A stretch of DNA of 61,268 nt from an uncultured Ruminococcus sp. (GTDB lineage Bacteria > Bacillota > Clostridia > Oscillospirales > CAG-272). The notes under the pieces were generated by a model. That model worked only from the letters and a program-made list of their open reading frames with translations. It searched no databases and was not told the DNA's origin. Positions 33,376 to 42,773 of this stretch are shown here, piece after piece. The DNA lies in NCBI GenBank assembly GCA_902795355.1, contig CADBKZ010000015.1:1-61268 (forward strand). Direction: 5' to 3'. The number at the start of each line of letters is the position of its first letter. Position 1 is the first letter of the stretch. A program made the position numbers and the translations under genes.

Positions 33376-35253
33376 TCATATTTCGCGATTTTCGGGCATT
33401 CCGGCGGTTTTTCTCCGTCTTTTGCGGAAAACCGGCGACAACGCCGCAACCGCCGCCAACGGCAACGCGGCGCCCGCCGCAACCGATTGGCAACCCGATG
33501 TTGCGGGTTCGGCGGCGCCGGCGGGCGCGGTTGCGGCGTCGGTCGTAACGGGCGCGGAAGCGGTTTCGGCTTCCGTGTCGCTTTCCACAGGAACGGCCTC
33601 GGGCGGGAACGCCGCCTCGGCCTGCTCCATATTCCCGAAGAACGCAACGCGCGAGATAACATATCCGTCCCCCGCTTCCGCGTCGATCTCCAAGGAGAAG
33701 AACTCCAAGGCGAGCGAATAGAGATTGCCGCGGCAGAGTTTCATCTCCGAAAAATCCAACAGAACGGTGTGGTCCCTGCCATCGTTCGCAACGGTGAACG
33801 GCTGATAGAGCGCGGAGAGCGATTTGCCCGTCCGGCCGCACCGGAGATACGCGCCGCATTTGACCGCGGACCCCGTTTGCGTGCCGTCGGTCCGAACCGT
33901 CAGCGCAACCACGGGGGTTCGATCCGCCGAGAGGTTGCGGCTGGTCCCCGTCAGATCCAACGAAGCGGAAGCCTCGCCCGCTTTTGTGACCGCGATCTTC
34001 GCTTCCCCGTTCTCGCCCGCGGTTGCCGAAACATTCTTTGCCTCGGATACGAGCGGGGCGAGGTTTGTGAAATCGGTCTGTTCGGAAACGAGCGCGGCGT
34101 CGCCCGCGCAGAACGCGTCCCAAAAGCTGAAGGTTGCCAGAATAACCGTGCTTCCCATGGCGGTTTCGTAGATTACATAGACCTTGCCCTTGCTATCTAC
34201 GGCGATGTCCGAATATCCGCCGCGCTTTTCGTCGATCAGAAGCGACTTTTCCCAAGTCAATCCGTCGTCGAAACTGCAACGCACCGTAATATGGTTGCGA
34301 GAGGTTGTGGAGGCGTTATTGGTGAACAAAACGGCATGCGGCAGGCCCTCGATTTCCACCGAGCACATGCCGCCCGCGCAGGCGGGATCGATCAGCGCGG
34401 TGTGCGCGGCGGAGTTGCTCCAGCCGGAAATGCCGTCGAGGCTCGAGGTCAGCATGCGGTAGGGGCTTGAGGCGTTCGGGGTGGAATATTGGCGCGAGTT
34501 GAGCAGAACGCCGCCGTCCGACGTGCGGGCAATGGCGGTTTCATCGCGGTTGTTGGAAGCGCGTTTGCCAAAATGCCAAGAGCTTCCGTTGTCGTCGCTG
34601 TACATGGTGTAAACCGAATAACTGCCGCCGTAGTACGCCCAAACGGGAACCACCAGCCGTCCGCTATCCAAGCAGACCCCATGGCCTGGGCCGAACGCGA
34701 GCATGGTCCACGCCATGGCGGGTTCCAGCTCGTCGCGGAGGTCGCGCGGCTCGCTCCATGTCAGGCCGTCGTCGTTGCTGTACGTGTAAAACACACCGTC
34801 GTCGCCCACGTCGCAGCAATAGAGCAAGTGCAGCCGCCCGTCCGCGCCAACGATCATAGCGGGGTTGTTGATGGTTTCTCCCAGCCCTTTGTTGTAGTAT
34901 TCCTCGCCCTTTGCAATGTAAATCGGGCTGCCGAACGTCCGTCCGCCGTCGGTGGAGCGGCGGATGTAAAGATCCATTTCGCATTTATCGGCGTTGTTAT
35001 CGTCGCGGTTGACCGATGTTTTTCTCCCCTCGCCGTAAATGATAACGGTATCGCGCTTGGTAACAACGATTCCGGGGAGACGGTAGAGGTTATAGAGGTG
35101 GTTATCCACGGCGGGCGTCCAATAGGTGATTTGGGTCAGCGCGGTGTGGTCGAGCTTGGAGCCGTTCTGCGCGGCGGCCGCCGGAACCGACAGGAGCGCG
35201 GCCAGCAACACCGCCGACAGAACGCAGGAACAGATTTTTGCAAGTGGTTTCAT
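33376..35253 (-). CDS. secreted, membrane-anchored exo-alpha-sialidase (GH33)
   Basis: 625 residues after AAGGAG. Signal peptide (AKICSCVLSAVLLAALLSVP, cut near AAAQ). GH33 catalytic domain about 40-385 with YRLPGIV (Arg58 of the FRIP-type motif) and four Asp boxes (STDGGRTF, SNDDGLTW, SDDNGSSW, SFDDGLTW); RDETAIA and GGYSDIA hold the likely Glu and Tyr nucleophile pair. About 400-570 is a beta-rich module. A Pro/Thr/Ala-rich linker leads to GCQSVAAGAALPLAAVAAL and RKRRRK, a Cys-led membrane tail without LPXTG. It would release sialic acid from host glycans. Last gene of the SBP-GLUG-sialidase-nanA operon. Confidence 0.93.
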   Translation of the reverse strand: MKPLAKICSCVLSAVLLAALLSVPAAAAQNGSKLDHTALTQITYWTPAVDNHLYNLYRLPGIVVTKRDTVIIYGEGRKTSVNRDDNNADKCEMDLYIRRSTDGGRTFGSPIYIAKGEEYYNKGLGETINNPAMIVGADGRLHLLYCCDVGDDGVFYTYSNDDGLTWSEPRDLRDELEPAMAWTMLAFGPGHGVCLDSGRLVVPVWAYYGGSYSVYTMYSDDNGSSWHFGKRASNNRDETAIARTSDGGVLLNSRQYSTPNASSPYRMLTSSLDGISGWSNSAAHTALIDPACAGGMCSVEIEGLPHAVLFTNNASTTSRNHITVRCSFDDGLTWEKSLLIDEKRGGYSDIAVDSKGKVYVIYETAMGSTVILATFSFWDAFCAGDAALVSEQTDFTNLAPLVSEAKNVSATAGENGEAKIAVTKAGEASASLDLTGTSRNLSADRTPVVALTVRTDGTQTGSAVKCGAYLRCGRTGKSLSALYQPFTVANDGRDHTVLLDFSEMKLCRGNLYSLALEFFSLEIDAEAGDGYVISRVAFFGNMEQAEAAFPPEAVPVESDTEAETASAPVTTDAATAPAGAAEPATSGCQSVAAGAALPLAAVAALSPVFRKRRRKTAGMPENREI

Positions 35254-35273
35254 AAACCGTTCTCCTTCTTTGT

Positions 35274-36152
35274 TTACAGGCGATCCGTGACCTCGGCGCG
35301 GATGCGTTGCTTCTGCTTGGGCGAAAGCTCCGCGAACGGGGCGCGCGCAACGCCGAAATCAAAGCCCATTTGGCATAGCACCTCTTTGTTCATTTGCATG
35401 CCGCCAACCTCGATAAGAATTTGAATAATGCGGTTTGCCTCTCTCTGCACTTCCAATGCCTCGCGCATCTTTCCCTCGCCGAACAGGCGGCGGATCCGCA
35501 GAAATTTTTCGGCCATGTAGTTATACGTGCTTCCAATGCCGCCGTCCGCGCCCATGGAAAGGCCGCAGAGGAACATTTCATCAAACCCGTTGAACGCGAC
35601 CTTTTCAGGGAACATGGTTTTGATCCGCTCGAACGCGAAATAGTCGCTCGACGTATGCTTGATGCCGATTACCGACGGGTCCGAGAGGATCTCCCCGATC
35701 TGCCCCGCGGTCAGTTTGACGCCCGAGGTACCCGGGATGTTATACATTACCATGGGCATTTCGCATTCAGAAGCGATCCTGCGATAATACTCCTTGATTT
35801 CGGCAAACGTGAAGCCGTAGTAGAACGGGCAAACGGCCGAAACGGCATCATAATTCAGTTCTTTCGCGCGCTTGCCGAAGCGGATCGCCTGATCGGTGGA
35901 AATGCTGCCCACATGGGCGATCAGGCGCACGCGGCCCGCGGTTTGGTCGGCAACCGTTTCGTAAACGAGGTTGCGCTCTTCCTCGGTCAGAAGGAACGCC
36001 TCGGCGGTGCTGCCCGCCACATAGAACCCGTTGACTCCTTTTTTGATATTGTACTCCACCAATTCGCGCAAAACTTTTTCGTTGATTCCCGTTTTGGTAA
36101 ACGGGGTCAGCAGCGCGGGATAAACCCCGCCGAACCGTTCGATCATATTCAT
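35274..36152 (-). CDS. nanA: N-acetylneuraminate lyase
   Basis: 292 residues. DapA/NanA TIM barrel: AGSTAEAF (about 46), Tyr137 in YNIPGTSGVKL, Schiff-base Lys165 in GIKHTSSD, and NGFDEMFLCGLSMGADGGIG, which closely follows the E. coli NanA pattern rather than DapA. It splits N-acetylneuraminate into N-acetylmannosamine and pyruvate. It lies between two sialidase genes with gaps of about 20 bases, confirming a sialic-acid operon. Confidence 0.94.
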   Translation of the reverse strand: MNMIERFGGVYPALLTPFTKTGINEKVLRELVEYNIKKGVNGFYVAGSTAEAFLLTEEERNLVYETVADQTAGRVRLIAHVGSISTDQAIRFGKRAKELNYDAVSAVCPFYYGFTFAEIKEYYRRIASECEMPMVMYNIPGTSGVKLTAGQIGEILSDPSVIGIKHTSSDYFAFERIKTMFPEKVAFNGFDEMFLCGLSMGADGGIGSTYNYMAEKFLRIRRLFGEGKMREALEVQREANRIIQILIEVGGMQMNKEVLCQMGFDFGVARAPFAELSPKQKQRIRAEVTDRL

Positions 36153-36174
36153 GGGTCGGTTTCTCTTTCCTGAT

Positions 36175-37221
36175 TTAAGATTTGTTTTTCAAAAATACGT
36201 CGGCAAAGCTGAAACTCATAAAGCGCGTAACCGAACCGAGGAAGGTTTCGTAAACCACATAAACTTTCCCGTTGTTCGGATCGATCGCAACATCCGAATA
36301 CCCGCCCTCGAACTCGTCGATCAGGAACGGGGTCCAACTCTTGCCGTCGTCAAAACTGCACTTGACAGTCACATTCGTTCGGGTCTGTTCGTTCGCGCAG
36401 TTGGAGAACAGGAGCGCATGCGGAACCCCCGGAATCCGAACGGTTTCCATGCCGCCCATGCAGAACGGGTCGGGCAGGTTGGGGTCGTCGTAGCTCGGAC
36501 TCCAACCGGCGGCTCCGTCGGGGCTGACGGTAACGCGCCGCGGCTTGCAGCGGGAATTGAGCATAATGCGCCCGTCCGAAAGCTCGCCGACGGTGGTTTC
36601 ATCCTTGTTGGCCGAGGCGCGTTCGCTCATGGCCCAAGTTTCGCCGTTGTCGTCGCTGTACAGCGTGTAGGCCTCGAAGTTCTTGGCGTCGGGCGTAACC
36701 GTCCAGACAGGCGCGATCAACCGCCCGCCGCGCGTGCACAGCCCATGCCCGGGGCCGAAAAGCAGGCTGTGGTGCGGAACGGTGAGAAACGCGTCCAGAC
36801 ACCGCGGCTCCGACCACGTAACGCCGTCGTCGGTACTCCTGCGATACCATGCCCCTCCGCCGTCGCGCGTGCAGTTGCGGCAATAGAAGAAATGAACGGT
36901 GTTGTCGTTCCCAACGATCATCAGCGGGTTGTTCATGGTTTCGTATTGGGTATTCCCGTAGGCAAGGAAGGTTCCCTCGTCAAAGGTCTTGCCGCCGTCG
37001 GTGGAGCGGCGCATAACCACGTCCATCAGGCAGAGGTCAATGTTGTTGCCAACATTATCGGTTTCTTTGAGCGTGCGGGCCTCGCAGTAGATCAGAACGG
37101 TTCCCTTTTTGGTTACGACCACGCCCGGGAGCCGGTAGAGGATATAACGCTGGCGGTAGGACCCGTATTTCCAGACCGCGGCGCGGCGCGTAGGCTCCCC
37201 GTGGTATAATTCCTGTTTCAT
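36175..37221 (-). CDS. sialidase-family protein without a signal peptide
   Basis: 348 residues after CGGAG. Six-bladed propeller of the sialidase family: YRLPGVV, Asp boxes STDGGKTF, STDDGVTW, SDDNGETW and SFDDGKSW, KDETTVGE and GGYSDVA at the expected nucleophile positions. No signal peptide, so it should be cytoplasmic and may act on short imported sialosides or a related substrate. Clear paralog of the catalytic domain at 33376. Directly upstream of nanA. Confidence 0.9.
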   Translation of the reverse strand: MKQELYHGEPTRRAAVWKYGSYRQRYILYRLPGVVVTKKGTVLIYCEARTLKETDNVGNNIDLCLMDVVMRRSTDGGKTFDEGTFLAYGNTQYETMNNPLMIVGNDNTVHFFYCRNCTRDGGGAWYRRSTDDGVTWSEPRCLDAFLTVPHHSLLFGPGHGLCTRGGRLIAPVWTVTPDAKNFEAYTLYSDDNGETWAMSERASANKDETTVGELSDGRIMLNSRCKPRRVTVSPDGAAGWSPSYDDPNLPDPFCMGGMETVRIPGVPHALLFSNCANEQTRTNVTVKCSFDDGKSWTPFLIDEFEGGYSDVAIDPNNGKVYVVYETFLGSVTRFMSFSFADVFLKNKS

Positions 37222-37245
37222 GTCGTTTCTCCGTTTTTCGGTTAA

Positions 37246-39927
37246 TTATTGCGCGCCGTTTTGTTTGCGCGGGATCAAGCACGCGCCAATCGTTCCCGCA
37301 AGAGCCAGCAGAACGCCAAGCCCCATGCCGACCGTGGATTTGCAGCCGCCATTCCCTTTGGTTCCGGCGGAAGCGGAATCGGTTGGTTCTGTTGTTGCGG
37401 CGGGAGCGGTTGTTGCGGGAGCGGCAGTTTCACTCCCCGCCGGCTGGGGTGTGGTTTCTTCCGGCTGTTGGGTGGTAACGGGGTCGGGATCGGTGGTTCC
37501 GCTCCCGCCCGATTGCGTTGCGTTCTTCATGAAGTAGATCTCTCCCTCGGCAAGAGAGACCGACACCGAGGCGGCCGCTTCGGTTTTTCCCGAAAGGAAC
37601 GAGCCTGAATAGTAGCCGACCGCGCCAACGGCCGGATAGGCGGTTACGGCCGATTGGTTGTTCCCTTGGAACGCGACCTTGCTCGAAGCGTTGATATACC
37701 CCGCGAACGCGCCGATTTGCACCGAATAGTCGCTCTGGTTATTGTAGTAGACGATTTCCCCGCCGGCTTGGCAATCCTCAAAGGTGTAATCGGCTTTCCA
37801 TGCAAGACTGCCCACCAACGAGCCGACGCCAACGCGATAGAAATCCGACGCGGACTTTCTCCCTTGGTTGGTGACAACATGGATCTTGCCCGTGTTGACG
37901 CAGCGGACGAAGGTGTTATCGGTGCCGTCCGAAAGGTAGCCGGCAATGCCGCCCGCAATGTTCTCCTGCACGTCCACGGCATAGAGGGTCACGTTGCCGC
38001 TGTTGTAGCAATCCTCGATCAGGCGCGCGGTGTATTGATTGTTCATAACGGCGCCCATCAATCCGCCCACGCGTGGCTCGCCGCTCCCGTTAAACACAAA
38101 GGTCAGATTGGCGCGGTTGAAACAGTTCACAACGGTCAAGTCGTAACGCGAAGCGCCGATCAGCGCGGCCGAGCGACTTGCCGCTCCGAGGTGAACGTCG
38201 CCGTTCACAATGCCGAGATTACGGATTTCGCAATATCCAGCGTAGCCGAAGAAGCCGCAATAGAGCAGTTGGCGGTTATCCGCGCTCCGGTCGGCGAGAT
38301 TGAAGTTGTAGATTACGTGATTGTCTCCGTCGAAATACCCGCTGAACATGGCGTTATCGTTCCAAGTAATCGTCGGAGTCGAACCGCCGATGCCGTACCA
38401 GCCATAGTTTTGCAGGTCAAGGTCGCAGGTCAACTTGAAATGCTTTTCAAGGTAGTTGGTACTCTCATCGGCAAATCGGACGTTTGCCGAGAGCTTGGCA
38501 ACATCTTCCGCGCTTTGCAGCAGATAGGGGTCGCTCTCGGTCCCGCTCCCCTCGAATGTGTAAACCTCGTCGAGAGAGGCGACCGTCAGCACCTCGCCGT
38601 CCCATTTGGAAGCGGCCTCGTAACGCACTTTCTCGTTCTTATCGGCAGGCTCGTAGAGCGCGGGGGCCTCGAACTCGGTGGGGACGACGATTTCCGGCGT
38701 TTCTCCACCGCCCTGTTCGTCGGGTTCTCCCCCCGGGCGCGTATCATTGATGTCGGTTGCCACCGCGCCGATGAAATATTGGCTGCCTGCGGCATACGGA
38801 ACGGCAACATTTGCCACCGCGGAAACATTGGTGGGTTGGGTTTCGTACCCGCCGCCGATGTGCTTTTCCACGCCCGCCACCGAGGCGGTGTTCCCCGCGC
38901 CGACGGTGAGATTTGACGAGATATAGACATACCCCGCGAGAGTTCCCTTGTTGAGCGGATAGGTTTCGTTTTTATTGGTATAACTGATGCTGCCGCCGGA
39001 GCCGCAATCGTTGATGGTGAGCGTGGAAGGCCATGCGCTGGTACCGATGATGCCACCGATGCTGTGTTGATACAGGTCGGTGTAAGCGTCGCCGCTTGTG
39101 GAAGCGGTAACGTCGATTTTCCCGATGTTATAGCAGTTGGAAACGGTGGAAGTTCCGTCGTTCAGAACGCCCAAAACACCGCCCACCGCATAGTTCTTGG
39201 AAGCGTTGGTCATAGTGATCTCGCCCGCGAAATAGCAATCCTCGATCAAGCGGACAGCCGTGCCGTCGTTCATAACCGTTCCGATGAGGCCGCCGATCCA
39301 ACCGTTGCCGGAATAGTGGATTTTGGCACGGCTGAAACAGTTGGAAACGGTCAGGTTGAATTTGGCGAAGCCGATGAGCGGACCGGAACGGGTCGATCCG
39401 ATGTAAATTTCGCCGGACGCAATACCGATATTCTTAATAACCGCGCCGTTTCCGGCATAGCCGAAGAAGCCGTTATAGCCCTTATCGACCATGTTGAAAT
39501 CGTAGATCACGTGGCCGTCGCCGTCAAACACACCCTCAAAGCGTTTGTTATCGTTTGCGGCTCCGTCACCGTAGCCGATGCCCACCCATTCCTTTTTGTT
39601 CAGGTTCAGGTCGCAGGTCAGCTTGAAATACTTGCCGTTATAGTTGGTCGCCGCGCTCGCGTAGTTGACGTTTGCCGCAAGTTTTGCAACGTCTTCCGCG
39701 CTTTGCAGGAGCCAAGGAGACGCCTCGGTTCCCTCGCCCGAAAATGTGTAAAGCCCGGATTCGGACGCAACGGTTAACACCGTTCCGTTCCAGACTGAGG
39801 CTCCCGCATAACGGGTTGCGGGTTCGTCGGCCGCGACCGGCAGCGCGGCAAACGCCGCTCCAACGGTCAGAAGCGCGACGAGCAGGACAGACAGACAACG
39901 TACCATTTTTGTTTTTCTTGTTTTCAT
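37246..39927 (-). CDS. large secreted GLUG-like protein with internal duplication
   Basis: 893 residues after AAAGGAA. Signal peptide (CLSVLLVALLTVGAAFAALP). Two homologous halves, about 39-395 and 436-815: each begins RY(A/E)AS.W(N/D)G and contains SAEDVAKL, KHFKLTCDL or KYFKLTCDL, FDGDGHVIY or FDGDNHVIY, NGFFGYAG or CGFFGYAG, RLIEDCY and GG(L/I)xG repeats of the GLUG type. A Thr/Pro/Ala linker is followed by GGCKSTVGMGLGVLLALAG and PRK, the same Cys-led tail as in the secreted sialidase. Probably a surface binding or adhesion protein. No catalytic motif is visible. Confidence 0.87.
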   Translation of the reverse strand: MKTRKTKMVRCLSVLLVALLTVGAAFAALPVAADEPATRYAGASVWNGTVLTVASESGLYTFSGEGTEASPWLLQSAEDVAKLAANVNYASAATNYNGKYFKLTCDLNLNKKEWVGIGYGDGAANDNKRFEGVFDGDGHVIYDFNMVDKGYNGFFGYAGNGAVIKNIGIASGEIYIGSTRSGPLIGFAKFNLTVSNCFSRAKIHYSGNGWIGGLIGTVMNDGTAVRLIEDCYFAGEITMTNASKNYAVGGVLGVLNDGTSTVSNCYNIGKIDVTASTSGDAYTDLYQHSIGGIIGTSAWPSTLTINDCGSGGSISYTNKNETYPLNKGTLAGYVYISSNLTVGAGNTASVAGVEKHIGGGYETQPTNVSAVANVAVPYAAGSQYFIGAVATDINDTRPGGEPDEQGGGETPEIVVPTEFEAPALYEPADKNEKVRYEAASKWDGEVLTVASLDEVYTFEGSGTESDPYLLQSAEDVAKLSANVRFADESTNYLEKHFKLTCDLDLQNYGWYGIGGSTPTITWNDNAMFSGYFDGDNHVIYNFNLADRSADNRQLLYCGFFGYAGYCEIRNLGIVNGDVHLGAASRSAALIGASRYDLTVVNCFNRANLTFVFNGSGEPRVGGLMGAVMNNQYTARLIEDCYNSGNVTLYAVDVQENIAGGIAGYLSDGTDNTFVRCVNTGKIHVVTNQGRKSASDFYRVGVGSLVGSLAWKADYTFEDCQAGGEIVYYNNQSDYSVQIGAFAGYINASSKVAFQGNNQSAVTAYPAVGAVGYYSGSFLSGKTEAAASVSVSLAEGEIYFMKNATQSGGSGTTDPDPVTTQQPEETTPQPAGSETAAPATTAPAATTEPTDSASAGTKGNGGCKSTVGMGLGVLLALAGTIGACLIPRKQNGAQ

Positions 39928-39998
39928 GATATTTCTTCCTTTCCGATATGTTTTTTTTGCCCGTTGGAACGGACGGGCGGCCGTTTTTTACCGAAAAA

Positions 39999-41456
39999 TC
40001 AGCCGTAAATGGCCACAACATTGGAAAGCTGGCGCTCGAGCGGCTTGCGGTTCTTACCCCACCAAGAGGAGAACGACGCCGAATTGTTCAACGCTTCCAA
40101 AGCGAACTGCTGGTTCACGTTGAGCAGATCCTCGCGGAAATACTGCTCGGTGCCGGAATACACGGTGCGCGCAATCAGTTGGAGCATTTCCATATCGTCC
40201 TCGGTATCCGAAGAGCGTTTCTCCAACGCCCGATCCCAATATGCGGGGTTGACCAGCTGCATGGTTTCGTAGTTCATGGCCTCGATGATAACCGAGGAAT
40301 TTTCAAGGCTCTTGCATTGCGGAACATAGAACAGTTCATCCCGCATAATGCGCGTGCGGTAATTCTCCTGATCGCGGTTCAACAACGGCATGGGGAGAAT
40401 GCCGATGGTGAAAGAATCGCTCTTTTGGAGCAGTTCGTCTTCCAACAGCCCGTGTACATAGGTTTGCACAAACAGAACATGCGCCATGATGTTGCCGCGG
40501 GCATAGGTCAGTTGCGAGGTGCTCACAACACCGCTGTAATCGTTCATCAGGCTCCGGATCTTCTCAAAAACGTCTTCCATGCCGCTCCCATAGGCATTCA
40601 TGGAAAGGTTCCCGACCGCGTCCCGCTGCACGAAATCCACACCGAATGAAAGAGTGAGTCCGATCGCCGCGTGGTCGAATTTGATCATTCCGTAGGCCGC
40701 GCTGCTCTGATCGTCGTCGGATGTGGATGTAAACGACGTTACCATTTCATAGAGCTTTTCGTAGGTCCATTCTTTGTCCCGAACAAGGTCGTAGAGATTC
40801 TCGGTAAAGCCGTACTTGGCGTAAACGGTCTTGCTGTAAAAGCAGGCCATTTCATAAGCGAGCTGGGAGACCACGAACGACCCCGAGCCGCCGTAGAGCT
40901 TGCCGTGGATCTCGCCCGCGCTGTTGATGTTCTGGTGGTACCAATCGGCATCCCAATTGAAGTTTCCGCCGCTTTTCAGGTTGTGCAACAGGTTTTCGCT
41001 CACAAGCGGCAGGCAATAATAGTTCTGCCCCACAATAATATCGTAAGCGTCCGATTCCCCGCCGAGCGAGGTGGTTCGGATCTCCTGCGAAAACGCGGCG
41101 GAGCCGCTGGCGTTTCCATCCATATCGGTGTATTTCAGCTCGCAGCCGAACCGGTCCTCGATAATGGCGTTGCGGCGGTAGCAGGCGTTGTCCACAATGT
41201 TGCTGCTCTCGTTGTACTGCTCGTAAAAATCCTTGAGCTGCGAGGTAACAAGGATGCGCACCTCTCCATCCCGAAAGGTCGGGGTGGGAAGCGATTTCAG
41301 ATAGTCCGTCGTCCCGCTCTCGGCGTCGGTTCCCGTTCCGCCGCCGGTTCCGGTTGTTTCTGCGGGCGCGGACGCCGGTTTTTTCGTGCAGCCGCACGCC
41401 AAAACCGCCATAACGAGCAGAACCGCCGCCAGCAGAAACGCGATTCGTTTGTTCAT
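39999..41456 (-). CDS. extracellular solute-binding lipoprotein
   Basis: 485 residues; the ATG at 41456 follows AAAGGAG. Lipoprotein signal with VLAC at the lipobox, then a Gly/Thr-rich linker. The rest is a type-1 ABC solute-binding fold (FYEQYNES, YDIIVGQNYY, Trp-rich C-terminus), probably for sugars. No permease or ATPase gene is next to it, so it must use a remote transporter. First gene of the sialidase operon; the gap of 71 bases to the next gene holds no clear terminator. Confidence 0.85.
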   Translation of the reverse strand: MNKRIAFLLAAVLLVMAVLACGCTKKPASAPAETTGTGGGTGTDAESGTTDYLKSLPTPTFRDGEVRILVTSQLKDFYEQYNESSNIVDNACYRRNAIIEDRFGCELKYTDMDGNASGSAAFSQEIRTTSLGGESDAYDIIVGQNYYCLPLVSENLLHNLKSGGNFNWDADWYHQNINSAGEIHGKLYGGSGSFVVSQLAYEMACFYSKTVYAKYGFTENLYDLVRDKEWTYEKLYEMVTSFTSTSDDDQSSAAYGMIKFDHAAIGLTLSFGVDFVQRDAVGNLSMNAYGSGMEDVFEKIRSLMNDYSGVVSTSQLTYARGNIMAHVLFVQTYVHGLLEDELLQKSDSFTIGILPMPLLNRDQENYRTRIMRDELFYVPQCKSLENSSVIIEAMNYETMQLVNPAYWDRALEKRSSDTEDDMEMLQLIARTVYSGTEQYFREDLLNVNQQFALEALNNSASFSSWWGKNRKPLERQLSNVVAIYG

Positions 41457-41516
41457 ATCGGTTTCTCCTTTCCGTTCTCGGAAAATTCCCTCGGGTTCTC
41501 CCTTGGGTCCGGCTCT

Positions 41517-41545
41517 ATTATAGCACACCCTTTTTTATAAAAACA
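41517..41545 (-). promoter_or_regulatory. candidate promoter of the sialic-acid operon
   Basis: Minus-strand TATAAT (41517-41522) with a weak -35 TGTTTT (41540-41545) at 17 bases. The weak -35 fits activator dependence, and an AraC gene lies divergent at 41749. Confidence 0.55.
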
Positions 41546-41629
41546 CCGCCAAATCCGTCATTTTTGTCGTATTTTTCGCTAACCGATCCTTTTTTCTCTG
41601 GAAAATAGGCAGAAACTACAAAAAAACGA

Positions 41630-41658
41630 TTGCATTTCCGCCTGAAAAGAGGTATAAT
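41630..41658 (+). promoter_or_regulatory. promoter of the AraC gene at 41749
   Basis: TTGCAT (41630-41635), 17 bases, TATAAT (41653-41658). The stretch CATTTCCG resembles the promoters at 4398 and 6394. Confidence 0.8.
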
Positions 41659-41748
41659 AGATGCAGGGCAACGTCGCGCCGTTGGAACGGTTTGCCGCGA
41701 TTCGCGCGCGCTTGCCCGAAAAGATGCCGCGCCGGAAAGGAGCCTGCC

Positions 41749-42666
41749 ATGCGTTTTTTTGATCGGTACGATATTTTTTCCTTTCAGATTTTCAATCGGG
41801 ATTTCAGCCTGATCTTTGACGAGAACTTTGCCTACGACACATGGGTGAGCAAAAACCGGACTCCCGTTCCGCACTTTCACGAAACATGGGAAATCTACTA
41901 TGTGAAAAACGGCGGCGTGCGCGTGGGACGCGAGGACGAAACGCGGGAAGAACTCACCATTCCGAAAAAACATTTCTTCATTATTCCCCCGCATTCGTTC
42001 CATTGCCTGACCGGCGTGGAACCGGAAACCGTTTTCGGAAGCATCCGCTTCTCCTGCCCCGCCGAAGAGGACATGGTCAGCTCCTACCTGCGGCGGCTGT
42101 TTGAAGAGCATGTTTACAGCCCCGTTGCCGCGAACGCCTCGGTGGAGCCGCTCTTTGACCAACTGCGCTCGCTCTACCAGAAATACACCGCCAACCGCGA
42201 GCAGAACTTTTGGCTGAACCCGCAGTTAACGGCCGGCAGCTGCGCGTTTCTCTCTTCCGTTCTGGAAACGCTCTCCAAAAACCGCATGGGCGCGTACCAC
42301 CCGCAAAAGGCGAAAATTCCGCCTTCCATGTTCGTCGAGTTTTTCATGCTCTACGCCTCGGACGGCAGCACCACCGTGGAAGACCTTGCGAAAAGCCTGA
42401 ATTACAGCGTTTCGCAAACCAACCGCATCCTGCTGCAGAATTTCGGAAAAACCTTCCGCCCGCTGATGAACGACGTTCGCATGCAGCAGGCAAAATACTA
42501 TCTGCTCCGAACCGATTTTTCCATCCGCAAGATCTCGGAAATTCTCGGATTCAAGGAAACCAAAAATTTCAATAAGTCGTTCAAAATTTCCGAGGGAGTT
42601 ACCCCGAAAGCCTTCCGCCAGCTCCACCAAAAGAACGGTTTGACCTCTCAAAACGCCATTCTTTGA
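41749..42666 (+). CDS. AraC-family transcriptional regulator
   Basis: 305 residues; the ATG at 41749 follows GAAAGGAG. N-terminal cupin with HFHETWEIYYVKNGGVRVG and a PPHSFHCL segment, then a C-terminal AraC DNA-binding domain (TVEDLAKSLNYSVSQTNRIL and IRKISEILGFKETKNFNKSF). It sits between the sialic-acid operon (divergent) and the rhamnosidase gene (downstream, same strand), so it could control either; the divergent position favours the sialidase operon. Confidence 0.9.
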   Translation: MRFFDRYDIFSFQIFNRDFSLIFDENFAYDTWVSKNRTPVPHFHETWEIYYVKNGGVRVGREDETREELTIPKKHFFIIPPHSFHCLTGVEPETVFGSIRFSCPAEEDMVSSYLRRLFEEHVYSPVAANASVEPLFDQLRSLYQKYTANREQNFWLNPQLTAGSCAFLSSVLETLSKNRMGAYHPQKAKIPPSMFVEFFMLYASDGSTTVEDLAKSLNYSVSQTNRILLQNFGKTFRPLMNDVRMQQAKYYLLRTDFSIRKISEILGFKETKNFNKSFKISEGVTPKAFRQLHQKNGLTSQNAIL

Positions 42667-42687
42667 GAAAAACGCTCGAATCGAGGC

Positions 42688-42716
42688 TTGTTTTTTCTCA
42701 ACCCGCATGATATTAT
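42688..42716 (+). promoter_or_regulatory. candidate promoter of the rhamnosidase gene
   Basis: TTGTTT (42688-42693), 17 bases, TATTAT (42711-42716); TATGAT overlaps slightly downstream. 57 bases before the start. Confidence 0.5.
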
Positions 42717-42773
42717 GATAGAAAACTCTGTATTTCTTGCGATCCGCATTTTCGGATAAAGGAGCCGTATATC

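Noticed and set aside
37246..37400. LPXTG sortase signal at the end of the GLUG-like protein
   Set aside because: No LPXTG or close variant precedes the hydrophobic segment; the tail starts with GGCKS.
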